From an uncultured Clostridia bacterium (GTDB lineage Bacteria; Bacillota; Clostridia; UBA1381), in assembly GCA_944391265.1 (NCBI GenBank), contig CALXSX010000103.1:1-15040 (forward strand): a DNA stretch of 15,040 bases, written 5' to 3'. Positions within the stretch are counted from its first letter, which is position 1, and every line of letters starts with the position of its first letter. The notes beneath the pieces were generated by a model, which had not been told where the DNA came from, searched no databases, and saw only the letters and a program-made list of their open reading frames with translations. Shown here in pieces: positions 1 through 7,239 of this stretch. Both the position numbers and the translations under genes were made by a program.

Positions 1-1485
1 CCGTTCAGACCCAAACGCAAAACAAGAGCGTCGGTTGCAAGAGAAAAAGGGCTTGCACCGCTTGCCGAATACATACTGGCACAAAATCCCGGGACAAGCC
101 CTTATGATGAAGCGCGCAAATTTATAGATGAAGAAAAAGGCATCTGCGATGTACAGGAAGCCATAAACGGCGCATCGGACATAATTGCGGAAGAAGTTTC
201 AGACAATCCGGAGTACAGAAAAGTAATAAGGGAGCTGACATTCAGGAACTCGTTTGTGACTTCGAAAGCGTCGGGTGATGAAGACAGCGTTTACAGGCAG
301 TACTACGACTATTCAGAGGCAGCGTCAAAAATAGCGTCGCACAGGATACTTGCCGTTAACAGAGGCGAAAAAGAAGGGTTCCTGACAGTAAAGCTGGAAA
401 TGGACGAAAATATAATATTTAATTATCTTATACGCAAAACAGTCACCGCTCCCGGAAGTGAATGCGGAGAGATAGTTGACAGCGCCGTGCGCGACGCATA
501 CTCGAGGCTTATAGCTCCGTCGGTAGCGACGGAAATAAGAAACACCCTGACGGAAAATGCCGGCGAGTCATCTATAAAGGTGTTCAGGAAAAATCTAACG
601 GGGCTTCTTCTCACGCCTCCGATAAAAAACAAAACGGTGCTTGGCGTCGACCCAGGCTACAGAACGGGATGCAAGCTTGCAGTTGTAGATGAAACCGGAA
701 AGGTGCTCGAAACGGGCGTCGCTTATTTTACACTTCCCCATCACGATAAGGAAAAAGCAAAACATTTAATAAAAGAAATGATAACAAAGCACAAGGTCAA
801 TGTCGTATCAATAGGAAACGGCACGGCGTCAAAGGAGTCGGAAATATTCATTTCTGACCTTATTCATGAGCTGGACTTTCCTGTTTATTACATGATGACA
901 AACGAGGCCGGAGCGTCCGTTTATTCCGCGTCAAAGCTTGCGGCAGAGGAGTTCCCGGAATACGACGTGTCGCTGCGAAGTGCAGTATCCATAGCAAGAC
1001 GGCTTCAGGATCCTCTGGCTGAGCTTGTAAAAATAGACCCGAAATCAATAGGAGTCGGTCAGTATCAGCACGATATGAACCAAAAAAGGCTCGGCGAAGC
1101 GCTTGAAGCCGTAGTTGAGGATTGTGTAAACAGCGTAGGCGTGGACCTGAACACGGCGTCACCGTCGCTTCTTTCATATGTTGCAGGAATAAACAAGACA
1201 ACGGCAAAAAATATTGAGATATACAGAAATGAAGCAGGAAAATTCACTCAGAGAAAGGAGCTTCTGAAGGTGCCAAAGCTCGGCGCAAAAGCATTTGAGC
1301 AATGCGCAGGATTTCTGCGCATACCAGGCGGAGAAGTTGCGCTGGACAACACCTCAGTACACCCGGAAAGCTACAAGGCGGCAGAATTTATGCTTTCAGC
1401 GCTCGGCTACGGAAAAAACGACCTCGCGAGCGGAAATATAAGCGATATCAAAGACAAAATAAAATCATACGGTGCCGAAAGCTAG
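1..1485 (+). CDS. tex: Tex family transcription accessory protein, main part (5'-truncated by window edge, ends at a frameshift)
   Basis: This frame is open from base 1, so the gene starts outside the window. The first visible residues (PFRPKRKTRA) match the conserved stretch about 100 residues into Tex, so roughly that much is missing. Tex is a cytoplasmic nucleic-acid-binding protein linked to transcription and RNA turnover. Visible parts in order: the helical N-terminal core; a YqgF/RuvX-like RNase H fold beginning near visible residue 210 (VLGVDPGYRTGCKLAVVD); and the helix-hairpin-helix region near residues 377-458 (NSVGVDLNTAS, then KVPKLGAKAFEQCAGFLRI). The frame stops with TAG at 1483-1485, directly after KIKSYGAES, in the middle of a sequence that continues in the family as GAEKLAEE. 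The missing continuation lies in the next frame from 1482. The first ATG-like start in the open frame (near 256) is internal to the conserved protein and is not the true start. Confidence 0.93.
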   Translation, partial: PFRPKRKTRASVAREKGLAPLAEYILAQNPGTSPYDEARKFIDEEKGICDVQEAINGASDIIAEEVSDNPEYRKVIRELTFRNSFVTSKASGDEDSVYRQYYDYSEAASKIASHRILAVNRGEKEGFLTVKLEMDENIIFNYLIRKTVTAPGSECGEIVDSAVRDAYSRLIAPSVATEIRNTLTENAGESSIKVFRKNLTGLLLTPPIKNKTVLGVDPGYRTGCKLAVVDETGKVLETGVAYFTLPHHDKEKAKHLIKEMITKHKVNVVSIGNGTASKESEIFISDLIHELDFPVYYMMTNEAGASVYSASKLAAEEFPEYDVSLRSAVSIARRLQDPLAELVKIDPKSIGVGQYQHDMNQKRLGEALEAVVEDCVNSVGVDLNTASPSLLSYVAGINKTTAKNIEIYRNEAGKFTQRKELLKVPKLGAKAFEQCAGFLRIPGGEVALDNTSVHPESYKAAEFMLSALGYGKNDLASGNISDIKDKIKSYGAES

Positions 1486-1841
1486 CTGAGGAAGCAGGAA
1501 TAGGGCTTCCCACGCTGAGGGATATAGCGGACGCACTTCTCAAAAAAGGCAGAGACCCACGTGATGAGCTGCCTCAGCCAGTGCTGAGAAAAGACATAAT
1601 GAGTATGGACGATCTTAAATCCGGCATGGAGCTAACAGGAACTGTGAGAAATGTTATTGACTTCGGAGCGTTTGTCGACATAGGCGTGCACCAGGACGGG
1701 CTTGTCCATATTTCTCAAATATGTGACAGGTATATAAAACACCCGTCTGAAGTGCTCAGCGTGGGAGACATAGTAAAGGTAAGGGTTCTTGATGTTGATG
1801 CAGCGAAAAAAAGAATTTCTCTTACGATGAAAAATGTATAA
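1482..1841 (+). CDS. tex: Tex C-terminal fragment with S1 RNA-binding domain (displaced by a -1 frameshift)
   Basis: This is the continuation of Tex in a second frame. It reads KLAEEAGIGLPTLRDIADAL, then a GRDPRDELPQPVLR motif typical of the Tex linker, then an S1 domain from about 1615 to 1835 (GMELTGTVRNVIDFGAFVDIGVHQDGLVHISQI). The protein ends at TAA 1839-1841, shortly after the S1 domain. The two frames join exactly if one A is added to the A run at 1478-1480 (GAAAG to GAAAAG). The combined visible product would be about 613 residues, and with about 105 missing at the front it would match a full Tex of roughly 715-720. No good ribosome site or start near the junction suggests independent translation. 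Either this is a real mutation that removes the S1 domain, or an indel error in a short homopolymer. Confidence 0.88.
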   Translation, partial: LAEEAGIGLPTLRDIADALLKKGRDPRDELPQPVLRKDIMSMDDLKSGMELTGTVRNVIDFGAFVDIGVHQDGLVHISQICDRYIKHPSEVLSVGDIVKVRVLDVDAAKKRISLTMKNV

Positions 1842-1854
1842 TTCCAGTCCCCGG

Positions 1855-1889
1855 AAAAAGCGGTGCAGTGTTCAGCTGCGCCGTTTTTT
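1855..1889 (+). terminator. Rho-independent terminator of tex
   Basis: A 9-bp stem (1860-1868 with 1876-1884, two G-T wobbles) encloses a 7-base loop. It is flanked by five A's before and a run of T's after, so the stem can extend as A-T pairs. It begins 13 bases after the tex stop. Confidence 0.85.
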
Positions 1890-1964
1890 GCCTTGAGGAT
1901 AGTACCAGCGGCGGGAAAACATAAAAATAAGCCTTAAGCTCAGTGTCTGTCCATATATTACCGC

Positions 1965-1994
1965 TTGAAAATACGTTTTGCGATATGTTATAAT
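1965..1994 (+). promoter_or_regulatory. SigA-type promoter with extended -10 for the LRR/SLH surface protein
   Basis: TTGAAA at 1965-1970 is followed by an 18-bp spacer and TATAAT at 1989-1994. A TG at 1986-1987 gives the extended -10 form TGnTATAAT. Transcription should start near 2001, leaving an untranslated leader of about 50 bases. The rest of the intergenic stretch between the tex terminator and this promoter shows nothing recognisable. Confidence 0.8.
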
Positions 1995-2000
1995 TTTGTT

Positions 2001-2019
2001 TGTCGGGCAGTGCCGGACA
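2001..2019. promoter_or_regulatory. Imperfect dyad at the predicted transcription start (possible operator)
   Basis: TGTC-G-GGCA-G-TGCC-G-GACA is symmetric about base 2010 except for one mismatched pair, at 2005 and 2015. It begins about seven bases after the -10 box, so it spans roughly +1 to +19. The centre is too tight for a normal RNA hairpin loop, which favours a DNA-binding site over an RNA structure. No regulator is identified. Confidence 0.35.
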
Positions 2020-2050
2020 GATTAAATTATATAAACGAGGAGGACATTAA

Positions 2051-5000
2051 ATGAAAAACCGTTTGATGAGCGGCGCTTTGGCAGCAGGATTGCTGCTGCT
2101 GAACTTATCGGAAGCCGCAGTTGCGGCGTATGACAACACTCACCAAAGGAATATGGATATTTATTCTGATATTGTTGTAGACGAAAATGTATTTGCTGAT
2201 GAGACATTCCGTAATTGGATACTGGACAAGAATAATCTTAACGGTATTGGTGAGGACGGAATACTGAGTTACGATGAACGACTGCAAATAAAGAGCATTG
2301 ATGTATCAGGAAAAAACATTTCTGATTTGCAGGGTATAGAGGTGTTTACAAACCTCGAGGATCTCGACTGTTCAAGAAATACGTTAAGCTCACTCGATTT
2401 GTCAGGTAATACTTTACTTAAAACTATAAATTGCAGCAATAACCAAATCACTGAGCTATCTCTTGACAATCTTCAGGGGCTGACGAGTCTTAGCTGCAAT
2501 TATAACCGTCTTGCGTCTCTGGACGTTTCAAACAAATCCAAACTCCGTGCATTAAGCTGTGAATATAACTATATCGAAGAGCTTGATATTACGGGAGACA
2601 CAAGTCTTGAATGGGTCAATGTAAGAACCAATCTTCTTACCGAACTCGACACAACAGACAATGTAAAAATAAAAGTAATCGAAGCATTTGACAACAAGCT
2701 CGAAACTCTTAAAACCAGCACACTTTCTGAGCTGGAGTTTATAAATGTTGCAAGCAATAAATTAACTGAGCTTGATTTGAGTCAGAATACAAACCTGTCA
2801 GCGGCAGGAGGAGGTTTTGCGGCGTCAAACAACCTTTTGGAAAAAATCATTCTGCCTGATAAGCCTCAGCTGACAGTCGAACTTTCAGCATTTAAGGAGC
2901 AGGACCCGATTCTGGGTTATGACAGAGTAAAGTGGTTTGAGGATGAAGATTTATCAATTGAATTGACCGATGCAGTTGCGGCGCAGGGTCAAAGCCTTTA
3001 TTCCAAGAGAATTGCAAATGACTATAGGGTGTATTTTTCAGCCAACGGAGGCAGCGGAGTAATGCAGCCGCAGGAAGCAGTATATGATGAGGAATTTGAA
3101 CTCAGTGAAAACGCGTTCACAAGAACCGGTTACACGTTTGAAGGCTGGAACACATTGCCTAAGGGTAACGGAACATCTTACAGCAACGCAGAAAGTGTTC
3201 AGAATCTGTCAGGCAAAAGCAACGGCTCAAGAATTACTTTATATGCCCAGTGGGAACCCGTCGGATATACTATCAGATTTGATGCGAATTCCGAAGACGC
3301 TGAGGGAAGCATGGAAGATCAGCAGGCTGTTTACAATACCGATCTGACATTGCACGAATGCGGTTTTACAGTTGACGGCAAAGAATTTGCAGGCTGGTCT
3401 CACAATCCTGATGAGCAGGTAAGATACGGCCAGGGCGCAAGTGTAAAGAACCTTGCATCATCGGAGGGCGAAACGGCAGTTTTATATGCTGTATGGAAAA
3501 CACCTGCCGAGGAGCTGCAAAAGCCTTATCTTACAGAGCTTGAAGAAACATTTAACAGTTATTCAAGCAGCGATTATACAGCTGAAGACTGGGACATGAT
3601 ATCAAATGTGTATTATACTACCGAATTGCTAATACGCGGCGAAATCGACCCTGAAAATATGAGCTTTTACTGTGAAAGTGCCGCTGAAGAAATGGCATTG
3701 GTAATGACGAAGTCGCAAAGAGTAGAAGAAATGGCAGAAAAATGGGAAGCAAAGCATAATGATGTGATCCAGAATCTCAATGCCGGTATTCTTAACGAGG
3801 ACAATTGCGATGCTGAATACAGCAAAGCAGAGTCTGCTCTCGGTGAAATGACGGCAAAAGAGCTGGAACAGTATTCTACACTTTTAAATCCCGAAGACCT
3901 GGAAAGAACTGCGGCAGAAGCATTACAGCAGATAAATGTTCATTCAGAGGATTTAACGGCATATGCATCAGCTTCTAAGTGGATAAGCAGTCTGAATAAC
4001 GCTGCAAAAAGATCCCTGTCAGAGGTAAGAACTGACAGCTTGGAATTATATCAGGCGCTTAATACACAGTATGAACAGCTGACAGAGAAAGAAAAGAATC
4101 ACATTGCTGGAGATTTAAAATCGCGCCTTCAGGAACGGTTAAGTCTCGCATCTCAAAAAAACAGCGCAGTTACTGATCTAAAGAGCGCTTATTATTCAAT
4201 TGATCAGAGCGAATATACTGAGTACAGCCGCGAGCTCCTTGCAAATAGGCTCAGCGAGGGAATAGAAAAAATAGAAAATAGTGCATCAGAAGAAACTGTT
4301 TTGCAGGAATTGACGAACGGCAAACAGAATATTTTGAATGTATCAGGAGATGAAGAAGAGAGCCACCCCGGCGATGAGCCTTCAGAAGATGAAGATGATG
4401 AAGATAATGATAGCGGGGACAACAACACCGGCGGCGGCAGCGGCGGCGGCAGCGGCGGGACAACGTACCCGGTATATAGAATAGAAGTCCCGGCAGCAGA
4501 AAACGGAACAGTTTCTTCAAGTGTTAAGATGGCTTTGAAGGGCACCACTGTTACACTGACGGTAACGCCAAACGAAGGTTACCGCATAAAATCAGTAAAG
4601 GCTGTAGATGTTAAAAACAATGAAATCACTCTTTCAAAGAAGGAAACGGGTGTATATACATTTACAATGCCTTATTCAAATGTAACTGTAAAAGCAGAAT
4701 TTGTAAAAGAGTATCACGATTCATTCACGGATGTGGACAAGGATACGTGGTATTATGACGCTGTATGCTATGTAAACGACAGCGGCTTGTTTAAAGGAGT
4801 AAGCGACGATACATTCGGAACAGATATGCAAATGCTTCGTTCAATGCTTATGACGGTATTATATCGTGCAGCAGGAGAACCCGAAGTTCAGGAAGACGAC
4901 GGATTCACCGATGTGGAAGACGGAATGTGGTATACATCTCCGATCAAATGGGCAAAGCAAAACGGCATAGCCTCCGGAGAGGATAATAACACCTTTGCGC

Positions 5001-5248
5001 CTCATAAAAGTGTTACAAGAGAACAGATTGTAGCAATGCTTTATAGATTCGCAAAATCACCGGAATATACTGAGGATTTGCAGGGATTCAGCGATGCAGA
5101 TCAGGTTGAAGAATATGCCCGCGATGCATTCAAATGGGCAGTTGGTAACGGAATCATAAACGGTATGGGTGACGGTACGCTGAATCCGAAAGGCGAAGCG
5201 AGCCGCGCACAGGTTGCACAAATGATGATGAAGTTCATGGAAATATAA
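2051..5248 (+). CDS. Large secreted surface protein: LRR, Flg_new (InlB-type) repeats, helical region, SLH anchor
   Basis: The start ATG follows a strong GAGGAGG at 2037-2043 (7-base spacing). Product 1065 residues. Signal peptide about 1-26 (MKNRLMSGALAAGLLLL, cleavage near AVA-AYD). Residues about 50-100 hold the FRNWILDK...GEDGILSYDE lead-in common to clostridial LRR proteins. Residues 101-247 are seven leucine-rich repeats, each exactly 21 residues (pattern LxxLxCxxNxLxxLDLSxNT), with an irregular cap to about 290. Two Listeria-Bacteroides (Flg_new) repeats follow at about 325-401 and 405-482 (GYTFEGWNT...YAQW; FAGWSHNP...YAVW). Residues about 485-765 are acidic and helical without a recognised family, partly FIVAR-like. 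An Asp/Glu then Gly/Ser linker (766-804) leads to a beta repeat domain (about 805-890) and three SLH domains beginning near 892, 952 and 1013. Inferred role: binding protein on the cell surface, held by SLH contact with wall polysaccharide. LRR and Flg_new domains usually bind proteins; the ligand is unknown. It is monocistronic, with its own promoter and terminator. Confidence 0.92.
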   Translation: MKNRLMSGALAAGLLLLNLSEAAVAAYDNTHQRNMDIYSDIVVDENVFADETFRNWILDKNNLNGIGEDGILSYDERLQIKSIDVSGKNISDLQGIEVFTNLEDLDCSRNTLSSLDLSGNTLLKTINCSNNQITELSLDNLQGLTSLSCNYNRLASLDVSNKSKLRALSCEYNYIEELDITGDTSLEWVNVRTNLLTELDTTDNVKIKVIEAFDNKLETLKTSTLSELEFINVASNKLTELDLSQNTNLSAAGGGFAASNNLLEKIILPDKPQLTVELSAFKEQDPILGYDRVKWFEDEDLSIELTDAVAAQGQSLYSKRIANDYRVYFSANGGSGVMQPQEAVYDEEFELSENAFTRTGYTFEGWNTLPKGNGTSYSNAESVQNLSGKSNGSRITLYAQWEPVGYTIRFDANSEDAEGSMEDQQAVYNTDLTLHECGFTVDGKEFAGWSHNPDEQVRYGQGASVKNLASSEGETAVLYAVWKTPAEELQKPYLTELEETFNSYSSSDYTAEDWDMISNVYYTTELLIRGEIDPENMSFYCESAAEEMALVMTKSQRVEEMAEKWEAKHNDVIQNLNAGILNEDNCDAEYSKAESALGEMTAKELEQYSTLLNPEDLERTAAEALQQINVHSEDLTAYASASKWISSLNNAAKRSLSEVRTDSLELYQALNTQYEQLTEKEKNHIAGDLKSRLQERLSLASQKNSAVTDLKSAYYSIDQSEYTEYSRELLANRLSEGIEKIENSASEETVLQELTNGKQNILNVSGDEEESHPGDEPSEDEDDEDNDSGDNNTGGGSGGGSGGTTYPVYRIEVPAAENGTVSSSVKMALKGTTVTLTVTPNEGYRIKSVKAVDVKNNEITLSKKETGVYTFTMPYSNVTVKAEFVKEYHDSFTDVDKDTWYYDAVCYVNDSGLFKGVSDDTFGTDMQMLRSMLMTVLYRAAGEPEVQEDDGFTDVEDGMWYTSPIKWAKQNGIASGEDNNTFAPHKSVTREQIVAMLYRFAKSPEYTEDLQGFSDADQVEEYARDAFKWAVGNGIINGMGDGTLNPKGEASRAQVAQMMMKFMEI
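4430..4459 (+). repeat. GGC/AGC simple repeat encoding the Gly/Ser linker
   Basis: A GGCGGCGGCAGC unit is repeated in tandem and codes for GGGSGGGSGG inside the surface protein, just after a run of Asp and Glu codons. It is locally far more GC-rich than the rest of the gene and could vary in length by slippage in whole codons, changing linker length without a frameshift. Confidence 0.7.
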
Positions 5249-5295
5249 AAATTTTCATTATTTCTTCACTGCTTATCTGACGCAGAATTAAAAAC

Positions 5296-5326
5296 AAAAA
5301 ATGAGCCCCGTCAGGGCTCATTTTTT
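5296..5326. terminator. Bidirectional intrinsic terminator between the SLH gene (+) and rpmF (-)
   Basis: A perfect 7-bp stem TGAGCCC/GGGCTCA (5302-5308 with 5314-5320) encloses loop CGTCA. Six A's on the left and six T's on the right make it work in both directions. It lies between two convergent genes, 47 bases after the SLH stop and 7 bases after the rpmF stop. Confidence 0.92.
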
Positions 5327-5333
5327 AATTCAT

Positions 5334-5522
5334 TTATTTAGCGGCTTCGTCAACTTTGATTACTTCTTTTCCGTTGTAGTAGCCGCAAGCCTTACATACT
5401 CTGTGAGGCATTTTAAACTCATGACATTTCGGGCATTCAACCATGCCGGGAACTGAAAGTTTCCAGTTGGCACGCCTTTTGTCACGCCTTGCTTTTGACA
5501 CTTTACCCTTAGGTACAGCCAT
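5334..5522 (-). CDS. rpmF: 50S ribosomal protein L32
   Basis: The 62-residue product begins MAVPKGKVSKARRDKRRANW, the near-invariant L32 N-terminus, where proline-lysine and arginine-rich segments contact 23S rRNA. Four cysteines in two pairs (CPKC and CKAC) form the zinc-ribbon version of L32, so this is the zinc-binding rather than the cysteine-free paralogue. The ATG start follows an AGGAGG site. The gene lies 27 bases after yceD, the usual partner order, and is the last gene of the rplJ-rplL-yceD-rpmF block. It ends at the bidirectional terminator. No plsX follows, although in many Bacillota fatty-acid genes come next. Confidence 0.97.
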   Translation of the reverse strand: MAVPKGKVSKARRDKRRANWKLSVPGMVECPKCHEFKMPHRVCKACGYYNGKEVIKVDEAAK

Positions 5523-5549
5523 TTACTACACCTCCTAAAACTTTAAAGG

Positions 5550-6062
5550 TCAGTCCTCCTTGCCGTCCATAATTTTCTTCAAAGCCTCCCACCTGGGATC
5601 AATCATATCGTCCGAGCAGCCGCAGTCACCCTCGTTAAGGTCGGCGCCGCATTCCGGGCAAAGCCCCTTGCAGTCCTCTCTGCACAAAAATTTACCGGGA
5701 ACATTCATGAAAAATCCGTTGAGAACAATATCAGTTATATCCGCTTCATTTCCCGAAAAAACGAAAACATCCGGGTTATCATCTGAATTATCCTTTTCAC
5801 GGACAAGCGTCTCGTCAAGCTCATACTCAAAATCGCGTTCAATGTCCTTACGGCACCGCGCGCACTTAACAGCGAACCTGAGCCTAACCGTTCCTCTCAG
5901 AACCAGGGATTTGCCGTTATTTGAAATCTCACCGGTAAAACGCGGCATTTCAATAATATGAAATTCCTCACCGAGGTAATTCACATCGTCTGCCGTCACA
6001 ACTCCGTCAACAGGAATCCTGTTCCCCGGCTCTTTAAGCACACCCGTTAGATCAACGATCAT
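5550..6062 (-). CDS. yceD: YceD/DUF177 family protein (rRNA/L32-associated)
   Basis: The product is a DUF177 protein of 170 residues. In other bacteria YceD is linked to 23S rRNA accumulation, and its gene sits next to rpmF, as here. The C-terminus shows the family signature: a CxxC pair (CARC, about residues 68-71), then a second cysteine cluster (LCREDCKGLCPECGADLNEGDCGC) and DPRWEALKKI. The cysteines suggest a metal-binding ribbon. I take the ATG at 6062 (MIVDLTGVLKEP) as the start, with a GGGAGA-like site about 10 bases upstream. A TTG two codons earlier would leave only about 4 bases to the same site and is less likely. The gene begins 36 bases after rplL without a visible terminator, so it probably shares the L10 operon transcript. 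Confidence 0.88.
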   Translation of the reverse strand: MIVDLTGVLKEPGNRIPVDGVVTADDVNYLGEEFHIIEMPRFTGEISNNGKSLVLRGTVRLRFAVKCARCRKDIERDFEYELDETLVREKDNSDDNPDVFVFSGNEADITDIVLNGFFMNVPGKFLCREDCKGLCPECGADLNEGDCGCSDDMIDPRWEALKKIMDGKED

Positions 6063-6098
6063 GGACAAACACTCTCCCTCACTGCTATTACAGGGAAA

Positions 6099-6470
6099 TT
6101 ACTTCAACTCTACCTTAGCTCCTGCTTCTTCCAACTTAGCCTTCATAGACTCAGCCTCTTCCTTAGCAACAGCCTCTTTAAGGGTGTTAGGAGCACCGTC
6201 AACGAGTGCTTTTGCTTCCTTAAGGCCGAGACCCGTGAGCTCTCTTACGATCTTGATAACGCCGAGCTTAGATGCGCCTGCGTCTGCAAGAACAACGTCA
6301 AACTCTGACTTCTCTTCTGCAGCTGCGCCGCCCTCAGCAGCACCGCCAGCAACAACAACGGGAGCAGCAGCACTTACGCCGAACTCTTCTTCCATCATCT
6401 TTACCAATTCAGCAACTTCCAATAATTTTAACTCCTTGATTGAGTCAAGGATTGCATTCAAATCTGCCAT
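6099..6470 (-). CDS. rplL: 50S ribosomal protein L7/L12
   Basis: The 123-residue product has the standard length and layout. There is an N-terminal dimerisation and L10-binding helix pair (MADLNAILDSIKELKLLEVAELVKMMEEEFGV), an Ala/Gly-rich hinge (about residues 33-52), and a C-terminal factor-binding domain with the conserved VVLADAGASKLGVIKIVREL and GLGLKEAKALVDGAP. Multiple copies form the flexible ribosomal stalk that recruits elongation factors and stimulates their GTPase activity. ATG start with an AGGAGG site 8 or so bases upstream. It follows rplJ by 52 bases. No rpoB follows, unlike the common rplJL-rpoBC order. Confidence 0.97.
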   Translation of the reverse strand: MADLNAILDSIKELKLLEVAELVKMMEEEFGVSAAAPVVVAGGAAEGGAAAEEKSEFDVVLADAGASKLGVIKIVRELTGLGLKEAKALVDGAPNTLKEAVAKEEAESMKAKLEEAGAKVELK

Positions 6471-6522
6471 AATAATTTTCCTCCTAAATCTTTGTGGTTT
6501 TAATAAAACAAACTGTTATGCA

Positions 6523-7164
6523 TTACTCAGCTGCGGGTGCAGTCTCCTGTTCAGCTTCCGCTGCAGGAGCCTCTTCTGCCGGTGCCGCTTCCTGGGCAGG
6601 TGCTGCTTCCTGGGCAGCTTCCTCTGCCGGTGCAGCCTCGCCGGCTTTCTTAGCTATAAGGTCGGAAATTTCCTCTCCGCCATCAACAATAGTAGAAAGC
6701 AATCTTGCGAGATTGGATATAGGAGCATTCAAGCTGCCCAAAATCTTGGCAAGCAATACTTCCCGTGACGGTGTTGCCGCGAGCTGCTTGATCTCATCAA
6801 GCGAAACAACTGCTCCGTCCATGAAACCTGATTTGATTTCGAGTTTTTCATTTCCCTTAGCGTAATCCGCTATTACCTTAGCCGGCGCTACAGCGTCAGT
6901 ATCAGATACGGCAAGAGCCGTAGGTCCATGCAAAATCTCATCAAGCGCGTCCAGACCTGTTTCCTTTGCCGCAAGGCGGAGCAAAGTATTCTTTACAACG
7001 AAATACTTAACATCAGCCTCTCTGAGCTTGCGGCGAAGTGCAGTATCTTCTTCTACCGTAAGACCTCTGTAGTCAACAAGAATACCTGTCTGTGCGGATT
7101 TTAAAACCTCAATCAAATTGGCAACCTGTGCCTTTTTGGCTTCTAAAACCTTTTCACTTGGCAT
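6523..7164 (-). CDS. rplJ: 50S ribosomal protein L10, with an Ala/Glu/Pro-rich C-terminal tail
   Basis: L10 anchors L7/L12 dimers to 23S rRNA at the base of the stalk. The visible core is typical: MPSEKVLEAKKAQVANLIEVL at the N-terminus, GILVDYRGLTVEED, the FVVKNTLLRLA motif, and a C-terminal helix that binds L7/L12 (about residues 150-175). I place the start at ATG 7164, because GGAGGTG (complement of 7171-7177) lies 6 bases upstream; the ATG at 7179 overlaps that site. This gives 213 residues. Most L10 proteins are about 165-175, and the excess is a tail of repeated AAPAEEA-like units from about residue 176 to the end. It is first in the operon and preceded by the L10 leader and a consensus promoter, so autoregulation by L10 is expected. 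Confidence 0.96.
   Translation of the reverse strand: MPSEKVLEAKKAQVANLIEVLKSAQTGILVDYRGLTVEEDTALRRKLREADVKYFVVKNTLLRLAAKETGLDALDEILHGPTALAVSDTDAVAPAKVIADYAKGNEKLEIKSGFMDGAVVSLDEIKQLAATPSREVLLAKILGSLNAPISNLARLLSTIVDGGEEISDLIAKKAGEAAPAEEAAQEAAPAQEAAPAEEAPAAEAEQETAPAAE
6524..6645 (-). repeat. Degenerate tandem repeats encoding the L10 Ala/Glu/Pro tail
   Basis: The last third of a kilobase read of rplJ's 3' end contains short, imperfect repeats; on the plus strand GGTGC(C/T)GCTTCCTGGGCA occurs twice between about 6580 and 6620. They encode units such as EEAAQEAAPAQEAAPAEEAP. The repeats are in frame and low complexity. Confidence 0.65.
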
Positions 7165-7204
7165 GATATTCACCTCCATTAAACATTAAATGTCCATTCC
7201 GTAC

Positions 7205-7239
7205 AAAAAAAGCTTTGCACATCCAAAGACACGCAAAGC
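7205..7239 (-). terminator. Attenuator terminator in the L10 leader
   Basis: On the minus strand GCTTTGC and GCAAAGC (complement of 7233-7239 and 7212-7218) form a 7-bp stem with a 14-base loop that can pair further, followed directly by seven T's (complement of 7205-7211). It lies about 40 bases before the rplJ start, inside its leader, where an intrinsic terminator would act as an attenuator. Confidence 0.82.

Noticed and set aside
860..1207. Minus-strand open frame inside tex
   Set aside because: It overlaps the conserved catalytic-like and HhH parts of Tex and has no family resemblance.
1471..1485. Programmed -1 frameshift site in tex
   Set aside because: The slip point lacks the X-XXY-YYZ heptamer and I see no clear stimulatory hairpin directly downstream. 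A one-base deletion is simpler. It is kept only as a minor alternative.
1302..1841. An independent 179-residue gene beginning at 1302
   Set aside because: Its first 60 residues are out-of-frame translation of tex (basic, low conservation). Only the part from about 1482 is real Tex sequence.
2337..2800. LRR repeats as a CRISPR or nucleotide-level repeat array
   Set aside because: The periodicity is 63 bases at the protein level; the nucleotide sequences of the units differ too much and show no spacer-repeat pattern.
4204..4548. Minus-strand open frame rich in Pro and Ser opposite the surface protein
   Set aside because: It arises from the Gly/Ser and Asp/Glu linker read in reverse, with no ribosome site or homology that I can see.
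6063..6098. Possible terminator between rplL and yceD
   Set aside because: Only a short CCCT/AGGG pairing with no T run; not convincing, so the genes were treated as one operon.
6061..6768. A 235-residue plus-strand open frame opposite rplL and rplJ
   Set aside because: It is a shadow of two conserved ribosomal protein genes; Ala/Glu-rich coding on the other strand leaves long Ser/Ala/Cys-rich open frames.
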